A stretch of DNA of 60,413 nt from Opitutaceae bacterium (GTDB taxonomy: Bacteria; Verrucomicrobiota; Verrucomicrobiia; Opitutales; Opitutaceae), in assembly GCA_005799525.1 (NCBI GenBank), contig SYGN01000051.1:1-60413 (forward strand), in the 5' to 3' direction. Made by a program: the position numbers and the translations under genes. This document shows positions 1-8,453 of this stretch, in pieces (position 1 is the first letter of the stretch; each line of letters starts with the position of its first letter). A model generated the notes under the pieces. That model saw only the letters and a list, made by a program, of their open reading frames with translations. It ran no database searches and had not been told where the DNA came from.

Positions 1-537
1 GCGTGGTCTATGGTCGTGCCGTGGGATGGATTTCAGCTGTCGAAATTCATCGCGCTCGCCAACCCGAAGTCCGAGGCGAAATTCGTCACCTTCACGACCT
101 TCCTCGACAAAAAGAGCTCCCCCGGCCAGCGCCAGGGCAACCTCCCCTACCCTTACGTCGAAGGCCTGCGCTTGGATGAGGCGATGAACGAACTGTCTTT
201 CATCGCGACCGGGATTTACGGCAAACCGATTCCCCATCAAAACGGCGCGCCGCTGCGACTCGTCGTGCCGTGGAAGTACGGTTTCAAATGCATCAAATCG
301 ATCGTGAAGATTGAGCTCACCGACAAACAACCGCTGAACACGTGGCAGGTGCTGCAAGCCCGCGAGTATGGTTTCTACGCCAACGTAAATCCCCAGGTGG
401 ATCACCCGCGCTGGACGCAGGCGAGCGAACGCGTCATCGGCGGCGGCCTCGGTCGCCAAAAAACGCTCATGTTTAATGGCTACGAACAGCAGGTCGCGTC
501 GCTCTACACGGGCATGGATTTGCGAAAAAATTATTGA
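1..537 (+). CDS. msrP: MsrP (YedY) catalytic subunit, C-terminal part; 5' end outside window
   Basis: The reading frame is open from base 1, so the gene starts upstream; 178 residues are visible. The sequence matches the C-terminal half of the periplasmic molybdopterin protein-methionine-sulfoxide reductase MsrP, with the conserved [17 protein letters not shown] and the [17 protein letters not shown] stretch. MsrP repairs oxidised methionines in envelope proteins using electrons from the quinol pool delivered by MsrQ. The next gene is MsrQ, as in the usual msrPQ pair. The N-terminal Tat signal and molybdopterin ligands are not visible here. Identification is from recalled family sequence. Confidence 0.9.
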   Translation, partial: AWSMVVPWDGFQLSKFIALANPKSEAKFVTFTTFLDKKSSPGQRQGNLPYPYVEGLRLDEAMNELSFIATGIYGKPIPHQNGAPLRLVVPWKYGFKCIKSIVKIELTDKQPLNTWQVLQAREYGFYANVNPQVDHPRWTQASERVIGGGLGRQKTLMFNGYEQQVASLYTGMDLRKNY

Positions 538-544
538 GCCGTGG

Positions 545-600
545 GAATGCGACCGCCCCGGTCGCATTCTTTCGGAGCGGCCGAGGGCGGCCGCGCTCCC
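545..600. repeat. Two adjacent palindromes (REP-like) between msrP and msrQ
   Basis: GAATGCGACCG at 545-555 pairs perfectly with CGGTCGCATTC at 559-569 around a three-base CCC loop. A second palindrome follows, GGAGCG at 574-579 against CGCTCC at 594-599, with partly paired GGCC-rich DNA between them. The pair fills the whole msrP-msrQ spacer and ends just before the msrQ ATG, leaving no Shine-Dalgarno sequence. It could be a REP-type repeat, or an mRNA structure affecting the msrP:msrQ ratio. Confidence 0.75.
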
Positions 601-1269
601 ATGCCCACTCTCGTCAAGCTCCTCCGCTCCAAGCGCGTCATCTGGACGCTGCTCGTGTTGCCCGGACTGTGGCCACTGTGGCCGATTTTTATCTCGCAGA
701 ACCCGAGCGTGACGGCCGATCCGTTCAAATACGTGCTGCACCATTTGGGCTTCGTCGCGTGCATCGTGCTGGCCGTCGTCCTCTCGTTTTCGCCGCTGCG
801 CGTGTTGTGGCCGAAGTGGGGTGTCGCCCAGGCACTCAATCGCCACCGCCGCCTCGTCGGCGTGGCTGCCTGCGTCTACGCGGCGCTGCATCTGAGCACG
901 CATCTCCTCTACGAGGGCGGCTTCGAAATTGCGGCGATTCCGACGACCCTCCAGACCGCGCTCGACAAACCTTTTCAACTCACGGGCCTCATCGCCTTCG
1001 CGATTCTGCTGTTGCTGGCGGTCACGAGCCCGAACTCCGCGATTCAGTGGCTCGGTGGCAAGCTGTGGAAAAACATTCACCGGCTCGCCTACGTCGCCGC
1101 CGGCCTCGCAGCGTATCACCAAGCTGCGGCGAGAAAACTTTTCCCACTGCAAGTCGTGTGGATCTTCGGCCCGTTGGTGATTCTGGAAATCGCACGGATG
1201 TGGAAACAGCGGCGCCCGAGACCGGCCGCCGCCGCGATCACCCCATCCGGTGCGGCACGAAGCGGCTGA
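601..1269 (+). CDS. msrQ: MsrQ (YedZ) heme b membrane subunit
   Basis: A 222-residue integral membrane protein of the ferric-reductase-like YedZ family that passes electrons from quinol to MsrP. About six hydrophobic helices are visible. Likely heme-ligand histidines lie in YAALHLSTHL and in HRLAYVAAGLAAYHQ. An ATG at 541 is in frame, but its extra 20 residues are encoded by the palindromes and lack family character, so ATG 601 (MPTLVKLLRSKRVIW) is preferred. The 3' end overlaps the convergent ligase gene by 32 bases. Confidence 0.9.
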   Translation: MPTLVKLLRSKRVIWTLLVLPGLWPLWPIFISQNPSVTADPFKYVLHHLGFVACIVLAVVLSFSPLRVLWPKWGVAQALNRHRRLVGVAACVYAALHLSTHLLYEGGFEIAAIPTTLQTALDKPFQLTGLIAFAILLLLAVTSPNSAIQWLGGKLWKNIHRLAYVAAGLAAYHQAAARKLFPLQVVWIFGPLVILEIARMWKQRRPRPAAAAITPSGAARSG

Positions 1270-2362
1270 GGTTGCCGGTGATGCGGCGCGTGTCTTCGCG
1301 GAGACCGAGGCCGCAGGCTTCGTGGTTCACCATCCACACCCCGAACACCGGACGATTGCCGGCGAAATTCGGGATCGCCGCACGCGCCTGGTAGACAAAG
1401 CCTTCGGCACCGTAGTCGCCGGCGTTTTCCTCGATGGTCACACCGCATTCGACCACGGTGAGATTGGCGCCTTCCCGGCTGAGCACCGGTTTGCGGACGT
1501 AGTTGCCGCCCAATGACGCATCCAGCGACGTGAATGCGGGCAGGAGATTCGGGTGGCCGGGATTGAGTTCCCACAGAATGGGGAGGAGTCCCTTATTGCT
1601 CAGGAGGAGTTTCCACGGCGGCTCGATGAAGAGGTTTTTCGCCGTCGGCAAACATTCGGCGAAGGGCTCACGCCACAGCCACTCCCACGGGTAGAGTTTG
1701 AAGAGCGCGTTCACCTCGGCGTCCTCGGCGTCGACAAAGCGAGCGTTGGCGTGATCCCAACCGAGTTGGTCGATCGCAGTCCAGCGCGTCTGAAAACCTG
1801 CCTGCAGACAGGTGTCCATAAGGTAGGTGATCGTCTGCGTGTCCTCGGGCAGATCGTTAACCGCGGTGAAATGCACGCGCTCGGCGCCAACATTGCGCCA
1901 GGCCTCAATCAGTTTTTCGTGAATCGAGTTGAACTGATCGGCGTCGGGGAAGCACTCCCGGAGCCAAGCCCACTGCACGACGGCGGCCTCAATGAGAGCG
2001 GTCGGAGTGTCGGCGTTGTACTCAAGGAGCTTGGGCGGTGACGCGCCGTCGTAGGCGAGATCGAAGCGTCCGAAGAGGCTGGGGTCGTCGCGATTCCACG
2101 AGGCGAGGATCGTGGGCACGGCCTTTTCCGGAATACCAACCCGCGACCACTCACCGCGATCGATCACGACTTGGGCGGCTGCGATGCACAGTGAGTGCAG
2201 CGTGTTGGCGGCCGCTTCGAGTTCGTCGATTTCACGCGAAGAAAATTCGTAGCACGCGCTCTCGTCCCAATACGGGCCCCGTTCGTGTGTGTGGTAGGTG
2301 AAGCCGAGGGCTTCGGCTTTCGCGCGCCAGTCGGGGCGGGGCGTGAGCGGGATGCGTTGCAT
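1238..2362 (-). CDS. Glutathionylspermidine synthase-like ATP-grasp ligase (YgiC/YjfC type)
   Basis: A 374-residue protein matching the YgiC/YjfC-type glutathionylspermidine synthase family, a C-N ligase of the ATP-grasp superfamily. Family-typical stretches are YWDESACYEFSSREIDELE near the N-terminus, LEYNADTPTALIEA, LFKLYPWEWLWREPFAE, and GGNYVRKPVLSREGAN (ATP-grasp lysine region). The start is placed at MQRIPLTPRPDW, where the family begins; the open frame extends further upstream but there encodes low-complexity sequence antisense to its neighbour. It follows the glycine-rich and DUF350 genes, the arrangement known from yjfL-yjfM-yjfC. The true substrate is unknown; homologues without the amidase domain may ligate other amines. 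Confidence 0.88.
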   Translation of the reverse strand: MQRIPLTPRPDWRAKAEALGFTYHTHERGPYWDESACYEFSSREIDELEAAANTLHSLCIAAAQVVIDRGEWSRVGIPEKAVPTILASWNRDDPSLFGRFDLAYDGASPPKLLEYNADTPTALIEAAVVQWAWLRECFPDADQFNSIHEKLIEAWRNVGAERVHFTAVNDLPEDTQTITYLMDTCLQAGFQTRWTAIDQLGWDHANARFVDAEDAEVNALFKLYPWEWLWREPFAECLPTAKNLFIEPPWKLLLSNKGLLPILWELNPGHPNLLPAFTSLDASLGGNYVRKPVLSREGANLTVVECGVTIEENAGDYGAEGFVYQARAAIPNFAGNRPVFGVWMVNHEACGLGLREDTRRITGNLSRFVPHRMG

Positions 2363-2384
2363 CACATAACTGGAGACGAGCGGC

Positions 2385-3050
2385 TCACGAACCCGCACTG
2401 CCGCCGCTGCTGTGGCCCGAGGAGCCGAAGCCGCCGCGTTGGATCGAAGGTTTTGACGCTGCGGGTGCCGGCGGCGGCACGGGGCGGGCGGACGGCGCGG
2501 TCGGTCCGGTGGCCGGTGTCGCGGTGGGCAGGTCGGTCGTCGCGGGTGAAGGGCGCGCTTGCGACGAGAATGACGAGCCGCCGAACGTCGCGCCGCTGGT
2601 GGGCGCGAAGCCGGCGGTGCCGGCGCGGGCGCTTGGCTCCAGCGTGCGGCGTTGTTGCGCGGCGAGCGCGCTGGCGACGGCATCGCCCGTGGGGCGCGAA
2701 CTCAACAGGCCGGCGGCAAACGGCGCCGCTTGCCAGAGCCCGCCGCCAAAGAAGCCGCGCGAGGGATCATGATGGTTGAAGGGAAAGGGAAACCACGAGC
2801 GATACGGGGCGTGATAGTAGCCCACGCCGGGAGTGAAGTCGTTGTTGGGGTAGTCACGGTCAGCGGCCAGCGGGGCCGCCGGGGCCTCGGGTTGCGTGAC
2901 GGTCGGGTTGTTTTCCAAACCGGCGCGTTGCCAAGCCTCCCACACGGCAGCGCCACCGACGACGCCCATCGTGCCGAGCAGCACGAGTGCGATTTGTTTG
3001 CTGCGCCGCTCGGCAGCGACCGGGGGCGGAGTCTGGTCGGATGCGCTCAT
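2385..3050 (-). CDS. Glycine/serine/proline-rich single-pass membrane protein (YgiB/YjfM-like position)
   Basis: A 221-residue protein with an N-terminal transmembrane segment (IALVLLGTMGVVGGAAVW), an aromatic YYHAPYRSWFPFPFNHHDPS centre, and a long low-complexity Ala/Pro/Ser tail ending in GGFGSSGHSSGGSAGS. It sits between DUF350 and the ATP-grasp ligase, where the DUF1190 protein YjfM/YgiB lies in Enterobacteria, and its composition and C-terminal glycine-rich end are compatible with that family. Its ATG overlaps the DUF350 stop (ATGA at 3047-3050), indicating translational coupling. Family assignment rests more on position than on motif; a structural, envelope-stress role is inferred only from the gene set. 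Confidence 0.65.
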   Translation of the reverse strand: MSASDQTPPPVAAERRSKQIALVLLGTMGVVGGAAVWEAWQRAGLENNPTVTQPEAPAAPLAADRDYPNNDFTPGVGYYHAPYRSWFPFPFNHHDPSRGFFGGGLWQAAPFAAGLLSSRPTGDAVASALAAQQRRTLEPSARAGTAGFAPTSGATFGGSSFSSQARPSPATTDLPTATPATGPTAPSARPVPPPAPAASKPSIQRGGFGSSGHSSGGSAGS

Positions 3051-3310
3051 CCCATGATAGCAGCGGCGACGACGATGCAGACGCCCAAAATGATGGAAGC
3101 CCCCAACACCGCGGCGGCGAGATTACGATTCTTAATGATCTCTTCGTGCAAGTCGCCGGGTGTGCACAGGTCGAAAATTTTGTAGCCAACAATGGCGAGG
3201 GCGGTACCGGCGAGAGAAAAGACGGCCGTGTAGAGGAGTGCTTGAACGAGGGTAGTCGGGTGCCAGTCACCGGCGGAGGCCTGAGCGAGCAGAGGTGCGA
3301 GAAGGTACAT
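3047..3310 (-). CDS. DUF350 (YjfL-like) small membrane protein
   Basis: An 87-residue protein with two hydrophobic helices: ALLYTAVFSLAGTALAIVGYKIFDL, then a short charged loop (HEEIIKNRNLA), then AVLGASIILGVCIVVAA. The GYKIFDLCTPGDLHEEIIK region is the DUF350 signature. The ATG at 3310 is preferred; the frame can extend to a TTG at 3490, adding one more hydrophobic stretch, so a longer form is possible. First gene of the DUF350, Gly-rich, ligase operon. In other bacteria this trio accompanies PspA-type envelope-stress genes; no PspA gene is seen here. Confidence 0.8.
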   Translation of the reverse strand: MYLLAPLLAQASAGDWHPTTLVQALLYTAVFSLAGTALAIVGYKIFDLCTPGDLHEEIIKNRNLAAAVLGASIILGVCIVVAAAIMG

Positions 3311-3583
3311 AAGGATAGGGGTTGGGAACGCAGTGAGTGTGCACGGGGCGCGGCGACCGTAAACTAAAACTTCAGGCCGTCGACCCGGTCGCGTGAAAAA
3401 ATCCGGCGCGAGGAATGCGCAGGCGAGGAAGAGCAGGGCCCCGCTGAGCATCGGAAGCATTACGGGTAAAATGCCCGCGGAGAGGCGCAAAAGGTGTAAT
3501 GGTTATGCAGCGACTGCGTTTCCCCACAACGCGGGCTTTCCTTTTCAAGGATTCTGGCGCCTCTTGGCGGGCACTTTTCTCCG

Positions 3584-4288
3584 ATGCGTCGCCTCGATCA
3601 ACTTCTCGCCAACCTAGGGTATTGCAGTCGCAGCGCAGCGCGCGACTGGGTGAAAGCGGGCGCGGTCACGGTGCGCGGCGAAGAGGCCGATGATTTTGGT
3701 GCGCGGGTGAACGAAGCCGAGGTGCTCGTGGACGGTCAGCCGCTGGACCACCCCGATGGCTTGCTGCTGTTGCTCAACAAACCACTCGGGCTCGTCTGTT
3801 CACATGAGGCCCGCGAAGGTCCGAATGTTTACTCGCTGCTGCCGGAGCGTTGGCGCCGACGAAATCCGCAGGTCACGAGTGTCGGCCGGCTCGACAAGGC
3901 TACGAGCGGGTTGTTGCTGCTGACGGATCTCGCACCGCTGGTGCACCGCCTCACGTCGCCGAAGCACAAAGTGCCGAAGGTCTATCGCGCGACCGTGGAC
4001 AGCGACCTGAAGACGGAGCTCGTGGCGCGCTTTGCGAGTGGGACGTTTCTCTTGGAAGGCGAAAAAGAGCCTTGTGCGCCAGCGGAGTTGACGCTCCTTT
4101 CGCCGCGCGAAGCCGAGCTCACGCTGACGGAGGGCCGCTTCCACCAAGTCCGGCGGATGTTTGCCGAAAGCGGGGCGACGGTGCTCACGCTGCACCGCGT
4201 GCGTTTTGGCGAACTGACGGTTGACGAGGTGGCTCCGGGCACGTGGCGCGAGCTGCCCCTGGACTTCTTCGGGAGCGTGGCGCGCTGA
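3584..4288 (+). CDS. rsuA: 16S rRNA pseudouridine synthase, RsuA/RluE family
   Basis: A 234-residue enzyme that isomerises a specific rRNA uridine to pseudouridine. An N-terminal S4 RNA-binding domain (residues 1-45, MRRLDQLLANLGYCSRSAAR) is followed by the catalytic domain with the family signature VGRLDKATSGLLLLTD, in which Asp104 is the nucleophile, and by the conserved HQVRRMF near the C-terminus. Length is typical for RsuA. It stands alone, divergent from the DUF350 operon, with about 270 bases between the starts. RsuA versus RluE/RluF cannot be fixed from motifs alone. Confidence 0.9.
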   Translation: MRRLDQLLANLGYCSRSAARDWVKAGAVTVRGEEADDFGARVNEAEVLVDGQPLDHPDGLLLLLNKPLGLVCSHEAREGPNVYSLLPERWRRRNPQVTSVGRLDKATSGLLLLTDLAPLVHRLTSPKHKVPKVYRATVDSDLKTELVARFASGTFLLEGEKEPCAPAELTLLSPREAELTLTEGRFHQVRRMFAESGATVLTLHRVRFGELTVDEVAPGTWRELPLDFFGSVAR

Positions 4289-4377
4289 CCCGCGGCAGGC
4301 AACGCACGCCCGGGAGTTCGCGGCCGCAGGGCCCGCCAACGCGCTAGGTCAAAAGTTCCCACCCCATTTGACCCCAT

Positions 4378-4506
4378 GCATTTCACAGAGGGCACGGAGC
4401 CCAGCCCACAGAAGTCACAGAGCGGACAACGTGTTTGGGTCGTTGACCTCGGTTCAGACCTCTGTGCGCTCCGTGAAAAAAGATTTTCTTTAGAAAAGTG
4501 TGATTG
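4378..4506 (+). repeat. Dispersed intergenic repeat, copy R1 (inverse of R2 at 27041-27169)
   Basis: 129 bases that are nearly the reverse complement of another 129-base stretch at 27041-27169. Both begin and end with complementary TTTCACAGA / TCYGTGAAA-type ends and contain CACAGAG-like words, so each copy can fold into a long hairpin. This copy lies downstream of rsuA in non-coding DNA. No reading frame is shared. It looks like a non-coding mobile or repeat-family sequence. Confidence 0.85.
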
Positions 4507-4516
4507 CTGCGGGCTA

Positions 4517-4558
4517 AACGGAGAGGGCACCGCAGAGAGGGGAGAATCCGCCGCAGAG
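4517..4558. repeat. 42-bp direct repeat, copy 1 (CGCAGAG-type)
   Basis: A 42-base segment starting AACGGAGAG and ending CCGCCGCAGAG is repeated at 4731-4772 with only two differing positions seen. Copies are in the same orientation, 214 bases apart. The first copy follows repeat R1 directly. The wording resembles the CACAGAG words of R1, suggesting related repeat families. Confidence 0.85.
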
Positions 4559-4730
4559 GAAGCGAGGAAGCCGAAGCGCCGCCAACGGGATCAGGAGTTG
4601 AACCGCTGATTTTCGCTCATGTTTCGGTCTCGGAAAATTCACCTGATCGGTGAATCAAAGAGAGCGACGAGGCTGGGTTTTCTCTACGTTCCGGTTTCGT
4701 CTCTGCGGTGCAAAAGGCTTGGAGCGAATA

Positions 4731-4772
4731 AACGGAGAGCGCACCGCAGAGACGGGAGAATCCGCCGCAGAG
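4731..4772. repeat. 42-bp direct repeat, copy 2, at the junction with a gene remnant
   Basis: Second copy of the 42-base direct repeat at 4517-4558. It ends about ten bases before recognisable SGNH/TPR coding sequence starts, so it marks the breakpoint at which the 5' part of that gene was lost. Confidence 0.85.
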
Positions 4773-4781
4773 ACAAACACA

Positions 4782-5276
4782 CCGCTCGTCGACGCCGCCC
4801 AGGTCATCGCTGCGCACAGTCCCGACGGCATCCCCGGCAACGATAGGTATGTCGACCACGTGTATCCCACCATCGGCGGCCACCAGCTGATTGCGCGCAC
4901 GATCGCTGCGCAGTTTCCCGCGCGCGGCTGGCTCCTCGGCGCCGCAGAGTGGCCGGAAGCGCAGCGCGCGAAAACTTATACGAGCCACCTCACCTCCCTC
5001 GGACCCGCGTATTTGGCCGACGGCAAGCGCCGCCTCGCGTGGCTCGAGGATTGGGCCAAACGCCCACGCCTGGCCGCCGAGAGCATTCCCAACGATGCCG
5101 CCGGGTTCGCCCGTCTCGCCTTCCGTCACCTCGACCTCGGCGACGAGGCCGTCGCGCGGGACGCGCTGCGAGAAGCGCTCGAGCGCTACACCGGCGTGGC
5201 CGACCTCGTCCGCACCCGCGCGCAAGCACTCACCGCCCAACGCCGCAGCGACGGCGCGGCTACGCTGTTGCGGTAG
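4782..5276 (+). pseudogene. 3' remnant of an SGNH/GDSL-like plus TPR protein
   Basis: The frame encodes TPLVDAAQVIAAHSPDGIPG, then DHVYPTIGGHQLIA, then an alpha-helical TPR-like tail (FARLAFRHLDLGDEAVARDALREALERY). The D-H-V-x-P-T-I-x-G-H segment corresponds to the C-terminal Asp-x-x-His catalytic block of SGNH hydrolases followed by TPR repeats. The N-terminal Gly-Asp-Ser part is missing; instead the frame runs upstream into repeat DNA with no homology. This is best read as a 5'-truncated gene broken at the 42-bp repeat. An ATG at 4650 is in frame but lies in repeat-derived sequence, so expression of a real protein is doubtful. Confidence 0.7.
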
Positions 5277-5332
5277 CTGAAGCAATATCGCGCAGCAAAA
5301 ATAACCGCGTCCTCGCCGCCCGCCGCCCGTAG

Positions 5333-5352
5333 CCCGCCTCGTGAGAGGCGGG
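5333..5352. terminator. Hairpin between convergent genes
   Basis: CCCGCCTC at 5333-5340 and GAGGCGGG at 5345-5352 form an 8-bp perfect stem with a GTGA loop. It lies between the SGNH remnant and the convergent TonB receptor gene. No clear T tract follows, so it could be a REP-type hairpin instead of an intrinsic terminator. Confidence 0.45.
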
Positions 5353-5373
5353 AGAAATCACCCTCCGCCTTTT

Positions 5374-5406
5374 CCCGACTATGTCCCGACTATGTCCCGA
5401 CTATTT
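5374..5406. repeat. 11-bp tandem repeat, three units
   Basis: CCCGACTATGT, CCCGACTATGT, CCCGACTATTT in tandem, followed by a degenerate fourth CCCGAATTCCC. It lies about 95 bases downstream of the stop of the convergent TonB receptor gene. Confidence 0.85.
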
Positions 5407-5499
5407 CCCGAATTCCCTGCTCTCACGAGCAGGGCGACGCCAACGGTTTTGCGCGCCATCCTTCGGCCTTTCCCCGCAGTCTTTTCCGGCACCGCCTCC

Positions 5500-8250
5500 T
5501 CAGAGCCGCGTCGTCACGCTCAAGCTCCATGTCGTCGGCTCGGTGTAGCGGTAGATGTAGTTCGGCTTGCGGAGCGTCGTGTTGAACGACGTGGCACCGG
5601 TGATACGGTAGCGGCTGTCGCCGTTCACGAGGTCGTAGATGTTCTGCACGCCGAGCCGAAACGTCGTGAAGTATTTATTGATCCGGCGATCGTAGAGCAC
5701 GTAGGCGTGGAGCGGAAATGACGCCGCGCCTTTATAACTCACACCGTCAAAAATCGCGACGTTGTAGTCAGGACCATAAATGCCGTTGCCGCCGAGGCGC
5801 AGGCCGCGCACCCACGGAACCTGGTAGTCCAACACAAAACTACCCGTATAAGGCGAACTGCGACGGCCCGCGATCTCGTCCGTGAGCGTGTTGGAGCCCA
5901 ACACGGTGCGCGCATTGGCGAGGACGGCGGGCAACTCCGCCATCGTGCGATCGCCGCCGACCGCGTTGGCCGCGACCGTGCGCGCTTCCGCCGCCGCGAG
6001 GTAGGCGCGAAATTGGGAAAAGTCCGGCTGCGACCGCACGTTCGTGGTGGAAAACGTGAAGCGGGTCTGCAGGCCCTTCCAACGCTGGCCCTGTAGCGTG
6101 AGTTCGACGCCGCGGGACTGCTCGTTGGAGTTCACCGTGCGGCGCTCGTTATTGAGCCCGCTCACAACCTCGACGTAGCGCGGGTCGGCGGGCAGGACGT
6201 TGTTCGGGTTGATCAGATCCTCGATCTGCGTGAGGTTGAGCACATCGGGCAACCAAGCATACGCCGCGTTCACCCGTTGGATGTCAAAGACGCCGAGGGT
6301 GTAGGTGAGCTTGCGCTGGAAGAGGTCGCCCTTCAGGCCGACTTCCTTCGTCTTGCCGCGCACCGGTCCGATGTCGGGACCGAAGAAAACCTGGCGCGAC
6401 TGCCAGTTAAACGACTCCGAGTTCACACCGTAGATGTTCACATTGAGCGCATCGCTGCGCCACAGGGCCACCGTCAGACCGGCCATCTTGCTCACGGCGG
6501 AGAGGTTGAAACGCGAGTCGTAGGTGTAGAGGTTCGGCTCTTCCCACGGCAAACCCGGATGCTTGAAGTAACCGCGGGCGTCGGTGGCATAGGCCGCCTC
6601 CGTGGGGATCTTGCGCGTCAGCCTGTTCCAACTCGCGCCGACGAGGGAATGCACGCGACCGCCGAAATATTCGCCGGAGAGTGAGGCCGTCTGCGTCTGC
6701 GCATAGCGGACGTCGACGAAGGGGCCGGTGATGGCCGTGCTCTCGTAGAGCACGGGCTTGAACGTCGGAGTGGACTTGAGGTTGGGCAGGAGAAACTGGT
6801 CCCAGAATGCGGTCGTGCCGAAATTCGGGTCGTCGAGGTAAGCGCGCAGCCGGATACCGTTATTGGCGATGAGGCCGGCACCGAGTTCGTTGGCGAGACC
6901 GGTGCGGCGCGAGAGTTTCACGTCGCGCTGTTTGAGCGCCGTGACGACTGCGAGCTGCTTGCCCCAGCGGCCGAAGTCGAAGGGATACACGGCCGCGATC
7001 CGGCCCGCTTTCACGACATTGCCGAACACCTTGAAGGCCGCGCCACCGATGGCCTCTTCGATATAAGGACGACCCGTGCTGTCGACGCTTACCACCGGCG
7101 GAGTCTGGCTCGTGCCGAACGAATTATCGTTCCGGTCCTCGTGCTGAAACTGCTGGTTGTAGGCCAGCTCGATCGCAAGTTTGCCGATGCGTTGCTCGAT
7201 CGTGGCGTTGGCGACGTTGAAGATGCGGTTGTTGTAATCGACCGTGCCGAGCATGTTCGTGTATTGGTCGAAGCCATTGAAAATCTTCTGCGTGCCATTG
7301 GGCAGGCGCACGGCCTGCGTCTGACCTTGCAAGAGCGAGACCTGGTTGCCCGAAGGCCCGCTGCGATCGATCGCGAGCGGAGGGAACGTCGTGGTGCGTT
7401 GGAAGATTTCGCCATCGGACGTGTAATACCAGTTGTTGTTGTTGAAGCCGCGACCCGCTGCCGCGACATCGTTGACCGCGAGCGCGCTGTCGGCCCGCAC
7501 GCGGTGCGTCGCGCCCCGCTCGAGCTCCACGCGGATCGACGTCGTCTTGAACGGTTCGTAGGTGAACGCCAGGTCGCCGGCGCGAAACACGTCGTTGGTG
7601 CCCTTGACGTAGGTCTTGTTGCGCCGGTTCACGAGATTCATCCGCATGAAAAGATTGTTCGTCACCTTGCGGTTCACATCGAGCTGCACGCGATAGGCCT
7701 CGTAGGAACCGTAGCTAGCGAAGAGCTCGGCCATGTTCCGCGACCGCGCGCGCTTCGTGTAGATCGTCGCCTGCCCGCCGGGATTCGAGTCGCCGAACAT
7801 CATCGAGTTCGAGCCTTTGTTGAAATCGAAGCGCTCGACATTGTAGGCGTCGGACGGGACGAACCAGGTGAAGAAATTCCGCGAGCTGCCGCTGCCGGCC
7901 AGGCCGCGGTAAGTGATGCGGTCGTCGTTGCGCGACTCGAGCCGCGGCGTGACGTTCACGCCCGAGACGTACTGCGCCGCGTCTTCCATGTTGAACGCCC
8001 CGAGGTCGCGCATGAATTCAGCGGTGATGACATCGACCGTGACCGGGAGCTTGGCCAGCTCCTGATTCGTCCGGCTGCCGATCAGCGTCGTCGTCGCCAG
8101 CCAAGATTTGTCGTCCGTGTCGGAGACCGTGAAGGGAGAAAGCGCAACGACCTCTTCGGACACGCGCGCGTTGGCTGGCTGGGCGCCCTGCGAGCGAGCG
8201 CCCACGGCGACGATAACGACAGACGCCAAGAAAATACGACGGAGACTCAT
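5500..8250 (-). CDS. TonB-dependent receptor
   Basis: A 916-residue outer-membrane receptor for TonB-powered uptake of a large or scarce ligand. A signal peptide (IFLASVVIVAVGARSQGAQP) is followed by the TonB-box-like EEVVALSPFTV, a plug domain (LPVTVDVITAEFMRDLGAFN; RITYRGLAG; VERFDFNKGSNSMMFGDSNP GG region), and a C-terminal barrel ending in LSVTTRL. The start is set at MSLRRIFLASVV; the open frame extends 64 codons upstream without family character. It is divergent from the esterase gene, with about 200 bases of shared upstream DNA. The substrate cannot be read from sequence; the sulfatase neighbourhood suggests an oligosaccharide. Confidence 0.92.
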   Translation of the reverse strand: MSLRRIFLASVVIVAVGARSQGAQPANARVSEEVVALSPFTVSDTDDKSWLATTTLIGSRTNQELAKLPVTVDVITAEFMRDLGAFNMEDAAQYVSGVNVTPRLESRNDDRITYRGLAGSGSSRNFFTWFVPSDAYNVERFDFNKGSNSMMFGDSNPGGQATIYTKRARSRNMAELFASYGSYEAYRVQLDVNRKVTNNLFMRMNLVNRRNKTYVKGTNDVFRAGDLAFTYEPFKTTSIRVELERGATHRVRADSALAVNDVAAAGRGFNNNNWYYTSDGEIFQRTTTFPPLAIDRSGPSGNQVSLLQGQTQAVRLPNGTQKIFNGFDQYTNMLGTVDYNNRIFNVANATIEQRIGKLAIELAYNQQFQHEDRNDNSFGTSQTPPVVSVDSTGRPYIEEAIGGAAFKVFGNVVKAGRIAAVYPFDFGRWGKQLAVVTALKQRDVKLSRRTGLANELGAGLIANNGIRLRAYLDDPNFGTTAFWDQFLLPNLKSTPTFKPVLYESTAITGPFVDVRYAQTQTASLSGEYFGGRVHSLVGASWNRLTRKIPTEAAYATDARGYFKHPGLPWEEPNLYTYDSRFNLSAVSKMAGLTVALWRSDALNVNIYGVNSESFNWQSRQVFFGPDIGPVRGKTKEVGLKGDLFQRKLTYTLGVFDIQRVNAAYAWLPDVLNLTQIEDLINPNNVLPADPRYVEVVSGLNNERRTVNSNEQSRGVELTLQGQRWKGLQTRFTFSTTNVRSQPDFSQFRAYLAAAEARTVAANAVGGDRTMAELPAVLANARTVLGSNTLTDEIAGRRSSPYTGSFVLDYQVPWVRGLRLGGNGIYGPDYNVAIFDGVSYKGAASFPLHAYVLYDRRINKYFTTFRLGVQNIYDLVNGDSRYRITGATSFNTTLRKPNYIYRYTEPTTWSLSVTTRL

Positions 8251-8453
8251 AGTCGGTGTGGATTGGGAATCGGGCGGGGGAGCGCGCGGCTGGGCGCTCG
8301 CGAAGGACGCACAAGATGGAAAAGCGCACGCGTTTGTCACGCGCTGCGTGAGCTCTCCCCAGACCGGTCGCGCGCTTCGTGGCCCGACCCTCGAAAAACA
8401 CGGGTGACGTCGCCGCGTTTTCCGTGCGACCTTGGTGCCCACTCACCCCAACC

